This document shows, piece by piece, positions 33,886-42,592 of a DNA stretch of 64,000 nucleotides; position 1 is the first letter of the stretch, and each line of letters starts with the position of its first letter. The translations under genes were made by a program, and so were the position numbers. Source of the DNA: Roseomonas sp. (GTDB lineage Bacteria; Pseudomonadota; Alphaproteobacteria; Acetobacterales; Acetobacteraceae); contig JADCFQ010000012.1 in assembly GCA_020249435.1 (NCBI GenBank), positions 124,001 to 188,000 on the forward strand, given 5' to 3'. The notes beneath the pieces were generated by a model, which did no database searches, had not been told where the DNA came from, and was given only the letters and a program-made list of their open reading frames with translations.

Positions 33886-34875
33886 TCACTCCGCAGTTGC
33901 ACCGGATTGTTCGACAAGATCGCGCCAGATCGGTTCCTGTGCGCGCCAGAATGCGCCGAAAGCGGCGGGGCTGGGATCGGTCATGGCCAAGATGCTGAGC
34001 GGCTTGAGTCGCGCCGCCAGCGCCTCATCCGCCATCACGCGCGTCAATGCCGTGTGCAGCGTATTGATTGGCCCAGGCGGTGTGCCGGCCGGGGCGACGA
34101 CTGCGAACCAGTTCTGCGCATCAATCCCGCTACCGGGTAGGGCTTCCGCCATGCCAGGCACATCAACCAATTCGGGGACAAAGGTGATGCGTTGGGCGCT
34201 GCCAACGGCAAGCGGCCGGAAGCGGCCTTCGCGAACATGCGGCAGCAGCGCAGGGATCGCATCGAACATCATGTCAATCGTGCCCGCGGCCAGATCCTGA
34301 ATGGCGAGAGAGCCGCCGCGATAGGGCACATGGGTGATTTGAACGCCGGTCGCGCGATTGAGCTTTTCCAGGAACAAATGACTGATCGTACCAGTGCCGG
34401 AAGACCCCATGGTGACACGCCCCGGATTGGCGCGCGCAAAGGCAACCAATTCAGCCAAGGTCCGATAGGGCCTTTGGCTATTCACCACCAATAGGATGCT
34501 GAATTGTCCAACGCGCGTAATGGGCGCCAGATCGCGTAGGGGGTCTATCGGCATTTGCGTGCGATACAAAAACTTATTCGCCGCCAAAACAGTGGCGGAG
34601 GTAAAGAGCAGCGTATGGCCATCCTTTTCAGCCTGAGCCACCGCGAGCGCACCAAGATTACCGCCCGCGCCGGGGCGATTATCTACCACCACCGACTGTC
34701 CGAGTACGACCGCAAGGCGTTCAGCCACCATGCGCGCTGTAATGTCATTGGCGCCACCGGGCGCGATAGGCACAATCAGCCGCACCGGGCGGGATGGAAA
34801 ATTCTGCGCTTGCGCGGCGCTGGCGGCGAAGATGGCGCTGGCGCCGATCAGGGCCGCGCGACGGGAAAAGCTCAT
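33886..34875 (-). CDS. Bug/TctC family periplasmic substrate-binding protein
   Basis: The 329-residue protein has a signal peptide (MSFSRRAALIGASAIFAASAAQAQ, about 24 residues) and the Bug signature FPSRPVRLIVPIAPGGANDITAR right after it, with VVVDNRPGAGGNLG further on. Bug proteins bind carboxylates and similar small molecules for tripartite tricarboxylate transporters. No TctA/TctB membrane gene is nearby, as is usual for orphan Bug receptors. It precedes the creatininase gene in one operon. Confidence 0.92.
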   Translation of the reverse strand: MSFSRRAALIGASAIFAASAAQAQNFPSRPVRLIVPIAPGGANDITARMVAERLAVVLGQSVVVDNRPGAGGNLGALAVAQAEKDGHTLLFTSATVLAANKFLYRTQMPIDPLRDLAPITRVGQFSILLVVNSQRPYRTLAELVAFARANPGRVTMGSSGTGTISHLFLEKLNRATGVQITHVPYRGGSLAIQDLAAGTIDMMFDAIPALLPHVREGRFRPLAVGSAQRITFVPELVDVPGMAEALPGSGIDAQNWFAVVAPAGTPPGPINTLHTALTRVMADEALAARLKPLSILAMTDPSPAAFGAFWRAQEPIWRDLVEQSGATAE

Positions 34876-34940
34876 GGGGGGACCTCCGGCTTGGAAGCTG
34901 GAAGGCTAAGCCGGAAAGGGGCTGGAAGAAAACAGGCGAA

Positions 34941-36482
34941 TCAGCCCCGCATCGCCGGCCCATCCAGAAATTCCCGCGCCTTGGCACGCATCGCCGCCAG
35001 CTTTTCGGGCTTCAGCTTGCGCAAGCCCATCACCGGCATGGCCATGCGCGGGTTGCGCGCAAATTCCTCGGCATGGCGGGCGATGAAATCCCAATAGAGG
35101 AAATTGAACGGGCACGCGCGTGGCCCCACCGCATCCTTTGCATCATGCGCGCAGCCGCGGCAGTAATCACCCATGCGGTTGATATAGGCCGCCGATGCCG
35201 CATAGGGCTTGGACGCCATGACACCGCCATCGGCGTAAAGCGCCATGCCCTGGGTATTGGGCAATTCCACCCAATCAAAGGCATCGGCATAGACGGCAAG
35301 ATACCAGCGATTGACCTGATGCGGATCAAGCCCCGCGATGAGTGCGAAATTGCCGGTGATCATCAGGCGTTGGATGTGATGCGCATAGGCGTGATCGCGC
35401 GTCTGCCCGACCGCTTGCGACATGCAGCGCATGGAAGTCTCCGCACCCCAATAAAATGCCGGCAAGGGGCGCTTGGCGGTAAGCGCATTGCCTGCCGCAT
35501 AGCCCGGCATCAGCAGCCAATAGAGCCCGCGCACATATTCGCGCCAGCCAATGATCTGGCGAATGAACCCCTCAACGGCATTGAGGGGGGCCTTGCCATC
35601 GCGCCAGGCTTGCTCGGCCGCGATACAAATCGCGCGCGGATCGAGCAGGCCGATATTGAGGCTGGTTGAAATCAGTGAATGGAACAGAAAAGGCTGATCT
35701 GCCGCCATGGCATCCTGGTAATCGCCAAAACGCGGCAGGCGGTCACGGATAAACGCCGCCAGCGCAGCTTCCGCATCGCGCGCTGTCACGGGCCAGGCAA
35801 AGCCCTCGGCTGCGCCGAAATGCGCGCCGAAGCGTGTGCTGACCAGTGCGATCACATCGCGCGTGATTTCATCTGGCGCAAAGCGCGGCGCGGCGGGGGG
35901 TGTGACGCCGGCGGGTAGTGAAGCGCGGTTTTCGGCATCGTAATTCCAGGCGCCGCCGGCGGGTTCATCGCCTTCCATCAGCAGGCCGGTTGCGCGGCGC
36001 ATTTCGCGATAGAAAAACTCCATGCGGTATTGCTTGCGCCCCTTGGCCCAGGCGCGAAAGCGCGGCAGGTCGCAAATGAAGCGATGATCGGGGCGGATTT
36101 CGACCGGCAGGCCAAGCGCTTTTTCCCAAGCCTCCATATCCTGCAAGACGCGCCATTCACCGGGATGGGTGGCGATGATGCGCTCTGGGCGATGCCGCGC
36201 CACCGCGCGCGCCACTTCACCCGCAAAACTTTGCGTATTCGCAGGATCATCCAGGCGGATGTAATCCACGGCCACGCCGCGCGCTTCCAAGGCGCGGGCG
36301 AAATGGCGCATGGCGGATAGGATCAGGATGATCTTTTGCGGGTGGTGCGGCACATAGGTGCATTCCGCCATCACCTCCATCAGCAATACGCGGTCCCGCT
36401 TGGGGTCCAGGCCCTCAAGCGCCGAGACACCGGGCGTCAATTGATCGCCCAGCACCACGCGCAGCGCGGCAGTTTTGCTCAT
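34941..36482 (-). CDS. Iron-sulfur bacterial cryptochrome/(6-4) photolyase (FeS-BCP)
   Basis: The 513-residue protein belongs to the FeS-BCP branch typified by Agrobacterium PhrB, which repairs (6-4) photoproducts with FAD, a lumazine antenna and a [4Fe-4S] cluster. It opens with LRVVLGDQLTPGVSAL, and the C-terminal half carries four cysteines in the expected arrangement: one in SMRCMSQAVG, two in YCRGCAHD and one in RACPFNFLYWDF. Length matches the branch. Its start overlaps the stop of the DUF6134 gene by 4 nt. Confidence 0.92.
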   Translation of the reverse strand: MSKTAALRVVLGDQLTPGVSALEGLDPKRDRVLLMEVMAECTYVPHHPQKIILILSAMRHFARALEARGVAVDYIRLDDPANTQSFAGEVARAVARHRPERIIATHPGEWRVLQDMEAWEKALGLPVEIRPDHRFICDLPRFRAWAKGRKQYRMEFFYREMRRATGLLMEGDEPAGGAWNYDAENRASLPAGVTPPAAPRFAPDEITRDVIALVSTRFGAHFGAAEGFAWPVTARDAEAALAAFIRDRLPRFGDYQDAMAADQPFLFHSLISTSLNIGLLDPRAICIAAEQAWRDGKAPLNAVEGFIRQIIGWREYVRGLYWLLMPGYAAGNALTAKRPLPAFYWGAETSMRCMSQAVGQTRDHAYAHHIQRLMITGNFALIAGLDPHQVNRWYLAVYADAFDWVELPNTQGMALYADGGVMASKPYAASAAYINRMGDYCRGCAHDAKDAVGPRACPFNFLYWDFIARHAEEFARNPRMAMPVMGLRKLKPEKLAAMRAKAREFLDGPAMRG

Positions 36483-37078
36483 CCGATCAGCTCATAAACA
36501 ACGGCGCTGCCATCCTCGCCCTTGGTGGAGAAGCCCACCCAGCGGCCTTCGGCGTCATAGCGCGCAATGGATTCAACCTCGCCATTCAGGGTAAATTGCA
36601 CGCCGCCGCCGGGCACCGCGCTGCGCGTTGGTGTTGCCGCAAGCGCTTTGCCGGTCAGCGGGCGAATAAGCGGGCGGGTGAAATGGGCGCCATTCCACCA
36701 GGTAAGCGGCGCGGCATTGGCGGGCAGGCGCGCGGCACCCTCCGGCCCTTCTGCCACCAGCGCCTTACCCTCGGCCACCACGCGCGCTTCCGTCACGGTG
36801 CCATTGCGATCATGGCGCGATGTCAGGCGTTGCAGCCGGTCATTCGCCCATTCCTCGGCGATGTCATGACGGAGCCGAAACACGGTGAAGCCGGCAAGCT
36901 TCACCTGCAGGGCGATTTCGGTCTGCACGGAAAGCTTCGCGGCATTGCCGGAAAGCCGCACCTGATGCGTGCCAATCTCTCGGCCTTCACGCAAAACGCG
37001 AAACCGCACGGCGCCGGGGGCGGCCAGTGCTGCCATGGGCAGCAAGGGCGGCAGCGTGAGAAACGCACGCCGCAACAT
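36479..37078 (-). CDS. DUF6134-like exported protein
   Basis: The 199-residue protein has a signal peptide (about residues 1-19, ending AALAAP) and a beta-rich body with RFRVLREGREIGTHQV near the start. It resembles DUF6134 proteins, which have no known function; the family name is from memory of the pattern. It is the middle gene of a three-gene minus-strand operon: its start touches the stop of the SDR gene (1-nt overlap) and its end overlaps the FeS photolyase start by 4 nt. Confidence 0.7.
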   Translation of the reverse strand: MLRRAFLTLPPLLPMAALAAPGAVRFRVLREGREIGTHQVRLSGNAAKLSVQTEIALQVKLAGFTVFRLRHDIAEEWANDRLQRLTSRHDRNGTVTEARVVAEGKALVAEGPEGAARLPANAAPLTWWNGAHFTRPLIRPLTGKALAATPTRSAVPGGGVQFTLNGEVESIARYDAEGRWVGFSTKGEDGSAVVYELIG

Positions 37079-37806
37079 CAGCCGCGGCTCCGCAGCGTGG
37101 AACGGCCACCATCCACGGCCATGATCTGGCCGGTGATCCAGCCCGCCTGATCCGATAGCAGAAAATCGGCGAGTGCAGCGGCATCCTCGCCCTCACCCAG
37201 CCTTGGGATTGGGTGTTGTTTGGCGATGGCATCGGCCATTTGCGCATTGGCGAGCAAGGGTGCCGCCATGCTGCTGCGCGTCAGTGATGGCGCGATGCAA
37301 TTGATGCGAATGGCAGGCGCCAATTCGGCGGCGAGTGCGACCGTCAGGCCCTCAATTGCGCCCTTGGCGGCGGCAATCGCGGCGTGGTTGGTGAAGCCCG
37401 CCCGCGCCGCAATGGACGAAAACAGCACGACGGAACCGCGGCCTGCTGCCAGCGCATCCTGCGCGGCCTGGATGGCAAACAGGGCCCCCAGGGCATTCAG
37501 GCGAAAGGCGCTCAACATATCCGCCTCGGTCACGCGCTTGAGCGGCTTCAGCGCGATGGAACCCACGCAATAGGCCAAGCCCGCCAAGGGCGTGCCGGCG
37601 GCGGCCACCGCGCTGCGGAGCGCGGCCGCATCTTCCACATCGGCGGGGATCGCCTGGCTGCCGGGGATTTCGGCGGCAAGGCCAGCAAGCCGCGCGGCAT
37701 CGCGCGCCACCAGCACCGGGCGTTGCCCGCGCGCTGCCACGCGCCGCGCCAGCGCCGCCCCCACCGCGCCGGTCGCGCCCAGGATCAGGATTGTCGGCTG
37801 TGTCAT
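37078..37806 (-). CDS. Short-chain dehydrogenase/reductase without the catalytic tyrosine
   Basis: The 242-residue protein has a Rossmann fold with the SDR cofactor motif GATGAVG (residues 10-16), the structural Asn near 104, and serines at 130-131. The usual YxxxK active site reads IAAAK (residues 144-148), so Lys148 is kept but Tyr is replaced by Ile. Either another residue (for example His141) serves as acid, or the protein is not a normal dehydrogenase. It is the first gene of the operon with DUF6134 and the FeS photolyase. GGAGGG precedes the ATG at 37806. Confidence 0.88.
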   Translation of the reverse strand: MTQPTILILGATGAVGAALARRVAARGQRPVLVARDAARLAGLAAEIPGSQAIPADVEDAAALRSAVAAAGTPLAGLAYCVGSIALKPLKRVTEADMLSAFRLNALGALFAIQAAQDALAAGRGSVVLFSSIAARAGFTNHAAIAAAKGAIEGLTVALAAELAPAIRINCIAPSLTRSSMAAPLLANAQMADAIAKQHPIPRLGEGEDAAALADFLLSDQAGWITGQIMAVDGGRSTLRSRG

Positions 37807-37893
37807 GCTGCCCTCCGCTTGCCTGTCACCAAATGGTCATGCGCCGCCAAAGCGGGAGGGGCGCGACAAGCCGCGCTCGCCGTGCCAGTATGG

Positions 37894-38430
37894 ATGGCGA
37901 TGCGTCAACTCCTGCTGCTGCGCCACGCCAAATCCGCCTGGGATGACCCGGCGCTTGCCGATCATGCGCGGCCCTTGAATGGGCGGGGCCGGCGCGCGGC
38001 GGCGGCGATGGCGAATGCGATGCGCGGCCTGGGGCTTTCGCCCGATGTGGTGCTGGTATCTTCCGCGCGACGCACGCTGCAAACGCTGGAAGCCCTTTCG
38101 CCGCTGCCCGATAGCCCGATCATCGAACCGATGGATGAGCTTTATTTGGCATCCTGGCAGAATCTGCTTGGGCTTTTGCATCGCGTACCGGAAACCGCGC
38201 GGAGCGTCCTGCTGATCGGCCATAATCCCGGCCTGCATGATCTGGCGCTCGCCCTGACGGGCGCGGAGTCCATGGCGCGCAACCCGGAGGCGCGGCGCAT
38301 GGCGGGTGCTTTCCCGACCGCGGCTTTGGCGGAATTCAGCGTCTCCAGCCCCTGGGCGGGGCTCGGGGAAGGCGGCGGTCGGCTGGTGCGCTTCATGATC
38401 CCGGCCGATTTGCCGGAAATGGCGGAATGA
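37894..38430 (+). CDS. SixA-like histidine phosphatase
   Basis: The 178-residue enzyme belongs to the histidine phosphatase superfamily: LLLLRHAKSAW (catalytic RHA with the phosphohistidine, residues 6-16) and LIGHNPGLHDLAL with the second histidine. SixA proteins remove phosphate from phosphohistidine on HPt or PTS proteins. The start is ATG 37894 or 37900. The stop overlaps the CYTH-CHAD gene by 4 nt, which fits a joint role in phosphate or polyphosphate handling. Confidence 0.87.
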   Translation: MAMRQLLLLRHAKSAWDDPALADHARPLNGRGRRAAAAMANAMRGLGLSPDVVLVSSARRTLQTLEALSPLPDSPIIEPMDELYLASWQNLLGLLHRVPETARSVLLIGHNPGLHDLALALTGAESMARNPEARRMAGAFPTAALAEFSVSSPWAGLGEGGGRLVRFMIPADLPEMAE

Positions 38431-39971
38431 CCCCCGAGGGCCGAGAGGGTGGCGCGCCTGGGGCCGAAGCATCGGAAGCGCCCCCGGAAGCTCCGCTTAG
38501 TCTGGAATTCGTGCTGCCGGTCACGGAAGCGGCGCGGCTGGCGCGCTTTCCCATCCTGGCAGCACTGCGCCAGGGCCGCATCAGCACCAGCACCGAGGAA
38601 CTGCACTGGCTGGATACGCCGGACGGCGCCCTGGCTGCCGAGGGCAGGCTGGTTGAGGCGCCAAAACGCGGACCAAGGCGGCTGATGGCCCTGGCGCCGG
38701 CGGCCGAGGCTCCCTGGCATCCCGGCCAGATACTGCCCCCCGTGGCGATGCTCGCCCCGCATGAAACGCCCGCAGCGGCTGAAGGCGCGGCGCTGATGCC
38801 GCTTGCTGCCTTGAGCGGCAAAAGGCGCAGCCAGCGCCTTTTGATCGGCGATGCGGTGGTGATGCTGCACCTGGTCCAAGGGCATTTGCGTACGGTGGCG
38901 GCAGAGCGCGAGGTGGCGCGGGTGGTGCTTTCCGGCACAGCGCCTGCCGTGCTGGATCTCGCCCGGCGCCTTGCCGCTGCGCTGCCCTTGCTGCCGCCAA
39001 GCCAAAGCCTGGGCGCCGAGGCGCTCAGCCTTGCCACCGGGCAGGCGCCACCGCCCCGCCGGCATGGCGCGCCGGACACTTCGGAAGCGGCAAGCGCCGA
39101 AGCCTGCTTCACCATGGCAATCGGGCATTTGCTGGAAGTCGCGCTGCAAGTGGCGCCCATCGCCCGCGCTGGGGTCGAGATTGAAGGCGTGCATCAGCTT
39201 CGTGTGGCGCTCAGGCGGCTGCGGTCGGTGCTCAAGGTTTTTCGCCCCATCACGGGCTGCAAGCAGGGCCGCGCCCTGGATGGGGTATCGCGGCAAATGC
39301 TGGGGCTTTTGGGGCCGGCGCGGGATTGGGATGTGTTTCTGGCCGGGATCGGCGCCGATCTGGCGGCGCTTTTGCCCGAAGATAAGCGCCTGAAATCCCT
39401 GTTGAGCGCGGCGGAAGCCAAGCGGCAGGCGGCCTATGCCGCGCTGGCCGAGGCGCTGGATGGGCCAGCTTGGCGCGCCGCCGTGACCTCGGGCCTTGCC
39501 TTCATGCTGGAAAAACCCTGGCGCGCGGGGGCGGGCGATGAACGAATTGGCCTGCTGGACGCGCCACCGCAGGATTTCGCCGCGCTGATCCTGGACAAGC
39601 GCTGGGGCAGCCTGCTTGAAGCCGGCGCCGAGATCGAAACCCTGCCCGCTGAGGCGCTGCATGAGCTTCGCCTGGATGCCAAGCGTCTGCGCTATGCGGC
39701 CGAGGTCTTTGCCCCCGTTTTCCCCAAAAAGGCAGCGCGGCGGTTCCAGCGCAGATTGGCCGCGCTGCAGGAAGAATTGGGCCGCAGCAATGACGCTGCC
39801 GTTGCGCGCAGCTTGGCGCAGAGCCTGGCGCAGGACAAAGACGAGGGTCGCGCCTGGGCCATTGGCTTGGTGGAAGGCTGGTGCCTAGCGCGGTCTGTCA
39901 CCGATCGTGACGATGTGGTATCAGCGTGGAAAAAATTATCGTGCAAAGAGTCATTCTGGTCAGCGGATTAG
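38427..39971 (+). CDS. CHAD domain protein with a degenerate N-terminal CYTH domain
   Basis: The 514-residue protein has a CYTH-like N-terminal half (about residues 25-190) and an intact CHAD domain (about 230-500), recognised by HQLRVALRRLRSVLKVF and HELRLDAKRLRYAAEVF, the conserved His/Lys/Arg-rich helices. CHAD domains bind polyphosphate. The CYTH part should start with an ExExK motif for triphosphate binding, but only LEFVL is present, with the other Glu and the Lys missing, so it is probably not a triphosphatase. It is coupled to the SixA-like gene by a 4-nt overlap. Confidence 0.85.
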   Translation: MTPEGREGGAPGAEASEAPPEAPLSLEFVLPVTEAARLARFPILAALRQGRISTSTEELHWLDTPDGALAAEGRLVEAPKRGPRRLMALAPAAEAPWHPGQILPPVAMLAPHETPAAAEGAALMPLAALSGKRRSQRLLIGDAVVMLHLVQGHLRTVAAEREVARVVLSGTAPAVLDLARRLAAALPLLPPSQSLGAEALSLATGQAPPPRRHGAPDTSEAASAEACFTMAIGHLLEVALQVAPIARAGVEIEGVHQLRVALRRLRSVLKVFRPITGCKQGRALDGVSRQMLGLLGPARDWDVFLAGIGADLAALLPEDKRLKSLLSAAEAKRQAAYAALAEALDGPAWRAAVTSGLAFMLEKPWRAGAGDERIGLLDAPPQDFAALILDKRWGSLLEAGAEIETLPAEALHELRLDAKRLRYAAEVFAPVFPKKAARRFQRRLAALQEELGRSNDAAVARSLAQSLAQDKDEGRAWAIGLVEGWCLARSVTDRDDVVSAWKKLSCKESFWSAD

Positions 39972-40003
39972 GTGGCGCTCTTCGCGTTTTGCGTGAGTGT
40001 GTC

Positions 40004-40016
40004 GCGAAAATTTCGC
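40004..40016. repeat. Short inverted repeat upstream of the SNase-like gene
   Basis: GCGAAA-A-TTTCGC is a perfect 6+1+6 dyad in an AT-rich patch between the CHAD gene and the SNase-like gene. It could be a regulator site. The loop is too short for an RNA hairpin. Confidence 0.3.
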
Positions 40017-40063
40017 TGTTTTGCCAGTTGTAATATCCAGAAAAAATCGGCTAACGGTCCCGG

Positions 40064-40615
40064 GTGCGAGAACCAAGACGCATTTTCAAGGGAAGGCAAT
40101 TTGGCCCCCGCTTTGGCGGTTCGGGCCTTGGCATTGCTTGCGCGGTTTTGGCGGCCCTTGTCCTTGGCTTTGGCCTGCCCTCCAACCTGTTTGGTTCTGC
40201 CCCGGCGGATCGCCCAATCACGGCCGAAGCCGCGCAAATCCGCGTTTTTGATGGCGAAACCCTTGGCCTTGGCGATCGGATCATCCGGCTTTCTGGCATT
40301 GCGGCCCCCGCACGGGGAGAAGCTTGCGGGGCGGATGCAGCGCGGCGGGATTGTGGCGCGGCGGCGGCGGCGATACTGGCGGGCCTGGTGCATGGCCAGG
40401 ATGTGACCTGCCGGATCGAAGGCTATGATGCATTTCGCCGCGGCCTTGGCCGCTGCATCGCCGGCGGGCGGGATGTGAATGCGGCCATGGTGGAACAGGG
40501 CTTTGCGCTGGCTTCCCTATCCGTATTGCGTCCCCTGGAAGTGGCGGCGCGTGATGGCCGCCAGGGGCTTTGGGCCGATGCCAGCCTAATGCCGGCCGAG
40601 TGGCGCCGGCGCTGA
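40064..40615 (+). CDS. Membrane-anchored SNase-like protein with lost catalytic residues
   Basis: A GTG at 40064 opens a 183-residue protein. Residues about 22-42 form a membrane anchor or uncleaved signal, followed by a staphylococcal-nuclease-like domain (about 55-175) with the lines RVFDGETLGLGDRIIRLSGI and DVTCRIEGYDAFRRGLGRC. Compared with SNase, Arg35 and Arg87 are kept, but Asp21 is Glu, Asp40 is Ala and Glu43 is Ala (GIAAPA instead of VDTPE). Nuclease activity is doubtful; a binding role is possible. It is flanked by CHAD and gltA genes on the same strand. Confidence 0.75.
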   Translation: MREPRRIFKGRQFGPRFGGSGLGIACAVLAALVLGFGLPSNLFGSAPADRPITAEAAQIRVFDGETLGLGDRIIRLSGIAAPARGEACGADAARRDCGAAAAAILAGLVHGQDVTCRIEGYDAFRRGLGRCIAGGRDVNAAMVEQGFALASLSVLRPLEVAARDGRQGLWADASLMPAEWRRR

Positions 40616-40724
40616 TCAGCCCCCTTGCGCGGGGCAAGGGCTGGAATTCCAGCACTTTGGCCCCCTTCTTCAAACCCGATTCACGCTTTGCGGTTAGGCT
40701 TCCGCCCAGGATCAGTGCCTGGGT

Positions 40725-40753
40725 TTGCCAAGCTGACCACTCCGCCCTTATCC
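40725..40753 (+). promoter_or_regulatory. Candidate gltA promoter
   Basis: TTGCCA (40725-40730) and TTATCC (40748-40753) are 17 nt apart and sit about 60 nt before the citrate synthase start, in the 204-nt gap that otherwise shows no feature. Confidence 0.35.
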
Positions 40754-40819
40754 TGCACCGCACCATGATTAAGCGCCCCCGCATCTGACGGTGGCGCATT
40801 GTTCTTGAGGAAGACGCGC

Positions 40820-42127
40820 ATGACCACGAAGGCCCAAGGGTCCATTACCATCACCCTGGATGGTACCAATAAAAGCACGACATTGCCGCTGCTGGGTGGC
40901 ACGCTGGGGCCGCAGGTTGCGGATATCCGCAAGCTTTATGGCGATCTTGGCATTTTCACCTTCGATCCGGGCTATGGCGCCACCGCTTCCTGCGAAAGCA
41001 CCATCACCTACATTGATGGCGATGCCGGCGTGTTGCTCTATCGCGGCTATCCTATTGAGCAATTGGCGGAAAAATCGAGCTTCCTTGAAATCTCCTACCT
41101 GCTGCTGAATGGCGACCTGCCCAATGCCGCGCAGTATGAGGAATTCCGCAAGGGTGTGACCTACCACACCATGCTGCATGAACAGCTGCGCCGCTTCTTT
41201 GACGGCTTCCGCCGCGATGCGCACCCGATGGCGGTGATGTGCGGTGTGGTTGGCGCGCTGGCGGCCTTCTATCACGACAATCTGGATATCAATGATCCGC
41301 GGCAGCGCGAAATTGCGGCCTTCCGGCTGATTGCGAAAGTGCCGACCATCGCGGCCTGGGCCTATAAATATTCCATCGGCCAGCCCTTCATGTATCCGCG
41401 CAATGACCTGACCTATGCGGAAAACTTCCTGTATATGCTGAACGCCGTGCCGGCCGAGCCCTGGGTGAATAACCCAATTCTGGCGCGCGCCATGGACCGC
41501 ATCATGATCCTGCATGCGGATCACGAACAAAATGCCTCCACCAGCACCGTGCGTCTGGCCGGTTCAACCGGGGCCAATCCTTTCGCCTGCATCGCGGCCG
41601 GTATCGCCGCACTTTGGGGCCCGGCGCATGGTGGCGCCAATGAAGCCGTGCTGAAAATGCTGGCCGAGATTGGGCACCCGAAGAATATTCCTGCCTTCAT
41701 CGGCGAAGTGAAGGACAAGAACAGCCACACCAAGCTGATGGGCTTCGGCCACCGGGTCTATAAGAACTTCGACCCGCGCGCGAAGATCATGAAGGAAACC
41801 TGCCACGAGGTGCTGGCTGAACTCGGCATCAAGGATGAGCCGCTGTTGGATATGGCGATGGAAATGGAACGCATTGCGCTTTCCGATGATTACTTCGTCA
41901 GCCGCAAGCTTTATCCGAATGTGGATTTCTATTCGGGCATTATCCTCAAGGCGATGGGCATTCCGACCCATATGTTCACCGTGCTTTTCGCCGTGGCGCG
42001 CACGGTGGGCTGGGTGAGCCAATGGAAGGAATTGGTCGAAGACCCGAGCCAGCGGATCGGTCGCCCCCGCCAGGTCTATTCCGGTGCGGCGGAACGCCCT
42101 TTCGTGCCGATGGCGCTCAGGCCCTGA
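40820..42127 (+). CDS. gltA: Citrate synthase (type II)
   Basis: The 435-residue enzyme condenses acetyl-CoA and oxaloacetate to citrate, the entry step of the TCA cycle. It shows the hexameric Gram-negative type: an N-terminal beta domain ([20 protein letters not shown]), [18 protein letters not shown] with a catalytic histidine, and [18 protein letters not shown] with the second histidine; the catalytic Asp lies near the end. The ATG at 40820 follows GAGGAAGAC. A longer frame at 40799 lacks support. Two terminators follow the gene. Confidence 0.97.
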   Translation: MTTKAQGSITITLDGTNKSTTLPLLGGTLGPQVADIRKLYGDLGIFTFDPGYGATASCESTITYIDGDAGVLLYRGYPIEQLAEKSSFLEISYLLLNGDLPNAAQYEEFRKGVTYHTMLHEQLRRFFDGFRRDAHPMAVMCGVVGALAAFYHDNLDINDPRQREIAAFRLIAKVPTIAAWAYKYSIGQPFMYPRNDLTYAENFLYMLNAVPAEPWVNNPILARAMDRIMILHADHEQNASTSTVRLAGSTGANPFACIAAGIAALWGPAHGGANEAVLKMLAEIGHPKNIPAFIGEVKDKNSHTKLMGFGHRVYKNFDPRAKIMKETCHEVLAELGIKDEPLLDMAMEMERIALSDDYFVSRKLYPNVDFYSGIILKAMGIPTHMFTVLFAVARTVGWVSQWKELVEDPSQRIGRPRQVYSGAAERPFVPMALRP

Positions 42128-42137
42128 AACGCGGCTT

Positions 42138-42170
42138 GCCTCCCTCCGGTTGATGACGGAGGGGGGCTTT
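42138..42170 (+). terminator. First intrinsic terminator after gltA
   Basis: GCCTCCCTCCG (42138-42148) pairs with CGGAGGGGGGC (42157-42167), with one T-G pair and an 8-nt loop, followed by TTT. It lies 11 nt after the gltA stop. Confidence 0.7.
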
Positions 42171-42178
42171 AACCCCCT

Positions 42179-42204
42179 GGCAGTACAAAACTGCCCAATT
42201 TTTT
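42179..42204 (+). terminator. Second intrinsic terminator after gltA
   Basis: GGCAGT (42179-42184) pairs with ACTGCC (42190-42195) over a 5-nt loop, followed by CAA and TTTTTT (42199-42204). It backs up the first terminator. Confidence 0.65.
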
Positions 42205-42349
42205 AAGGCGTCCATGCAATTATGCGTGTATGGACGCCGCCGAGACGATCAACCAGAAGCCGAAGATCAGACTAAATTTGACGCCTATTGCCCCCCGGGG
42301 GGCCTCGGCGTTAACCTTTCATTCATCTTTAGCCCCTAAGGTTTCGTCT

Positions 42350-42556
42350 ATGCTCGGTTTAAACTCCATCGCGGCCTTCTCCCAGGAAATCGCGGCCAAT
42401 GCCGGGATTATCCAAGTTCGCTCTCCGGTGCAGCCGGTGGATGCGCTGGGCAATAACCGCCTGCCCCAGACATCGCAGCAGCGATCGCTTGAGGCTGTAC
42501 CGCCCGAGCCGAACAAGCCGATGCCGCGCGGGTCGTTGCTCGATCTTCGGGTCTGA
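42350..42556 (+). CDS. Small hypothetical protein
   Basis: The ATG at 42350 has AAGG 8 nt upstream and opens a 68-residue, proline- and glutamine-rich protein ending GSLLDLRV. I do not recognise it. An earlier in-frame ATG at 42230 has no ribosome-binding site. It has no signal peptide or membrane helix and is predicted to be largely disordered after residue 25. It is isolated by the gltA terminators on one side and a convergent glycosylase gene on the other. A GC palindrome (GCCCCCCGGGGGGC) lies about 45-60 nt upstream of its start. Confidence 0.45.
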   Translation: MLGLNSIAAFSQEIAANAGIIQVRSPVQPVDALGNNRLPQTSQQRSLEAVPPEPNKPMPRGSLLDLRV

Positions 42557-42592
42557 AGCTTTTTTCTTAAAATCTGTCAGATTGGCGCGGCG

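Noticed and set aside
38142..39662. Minus-strand open frame of 506 codons
   Set aside because: Antisense to the SixA-like and CHAD genes; composition is Arg/Gln/His-rich with no domain.
40616..40724. Search for a tRNA or small gene between the SNase-like gene and gltA
   Set aside because: No cloverleaf or T-loop consensus and no convincing open frame; only a candidate promoter further on.
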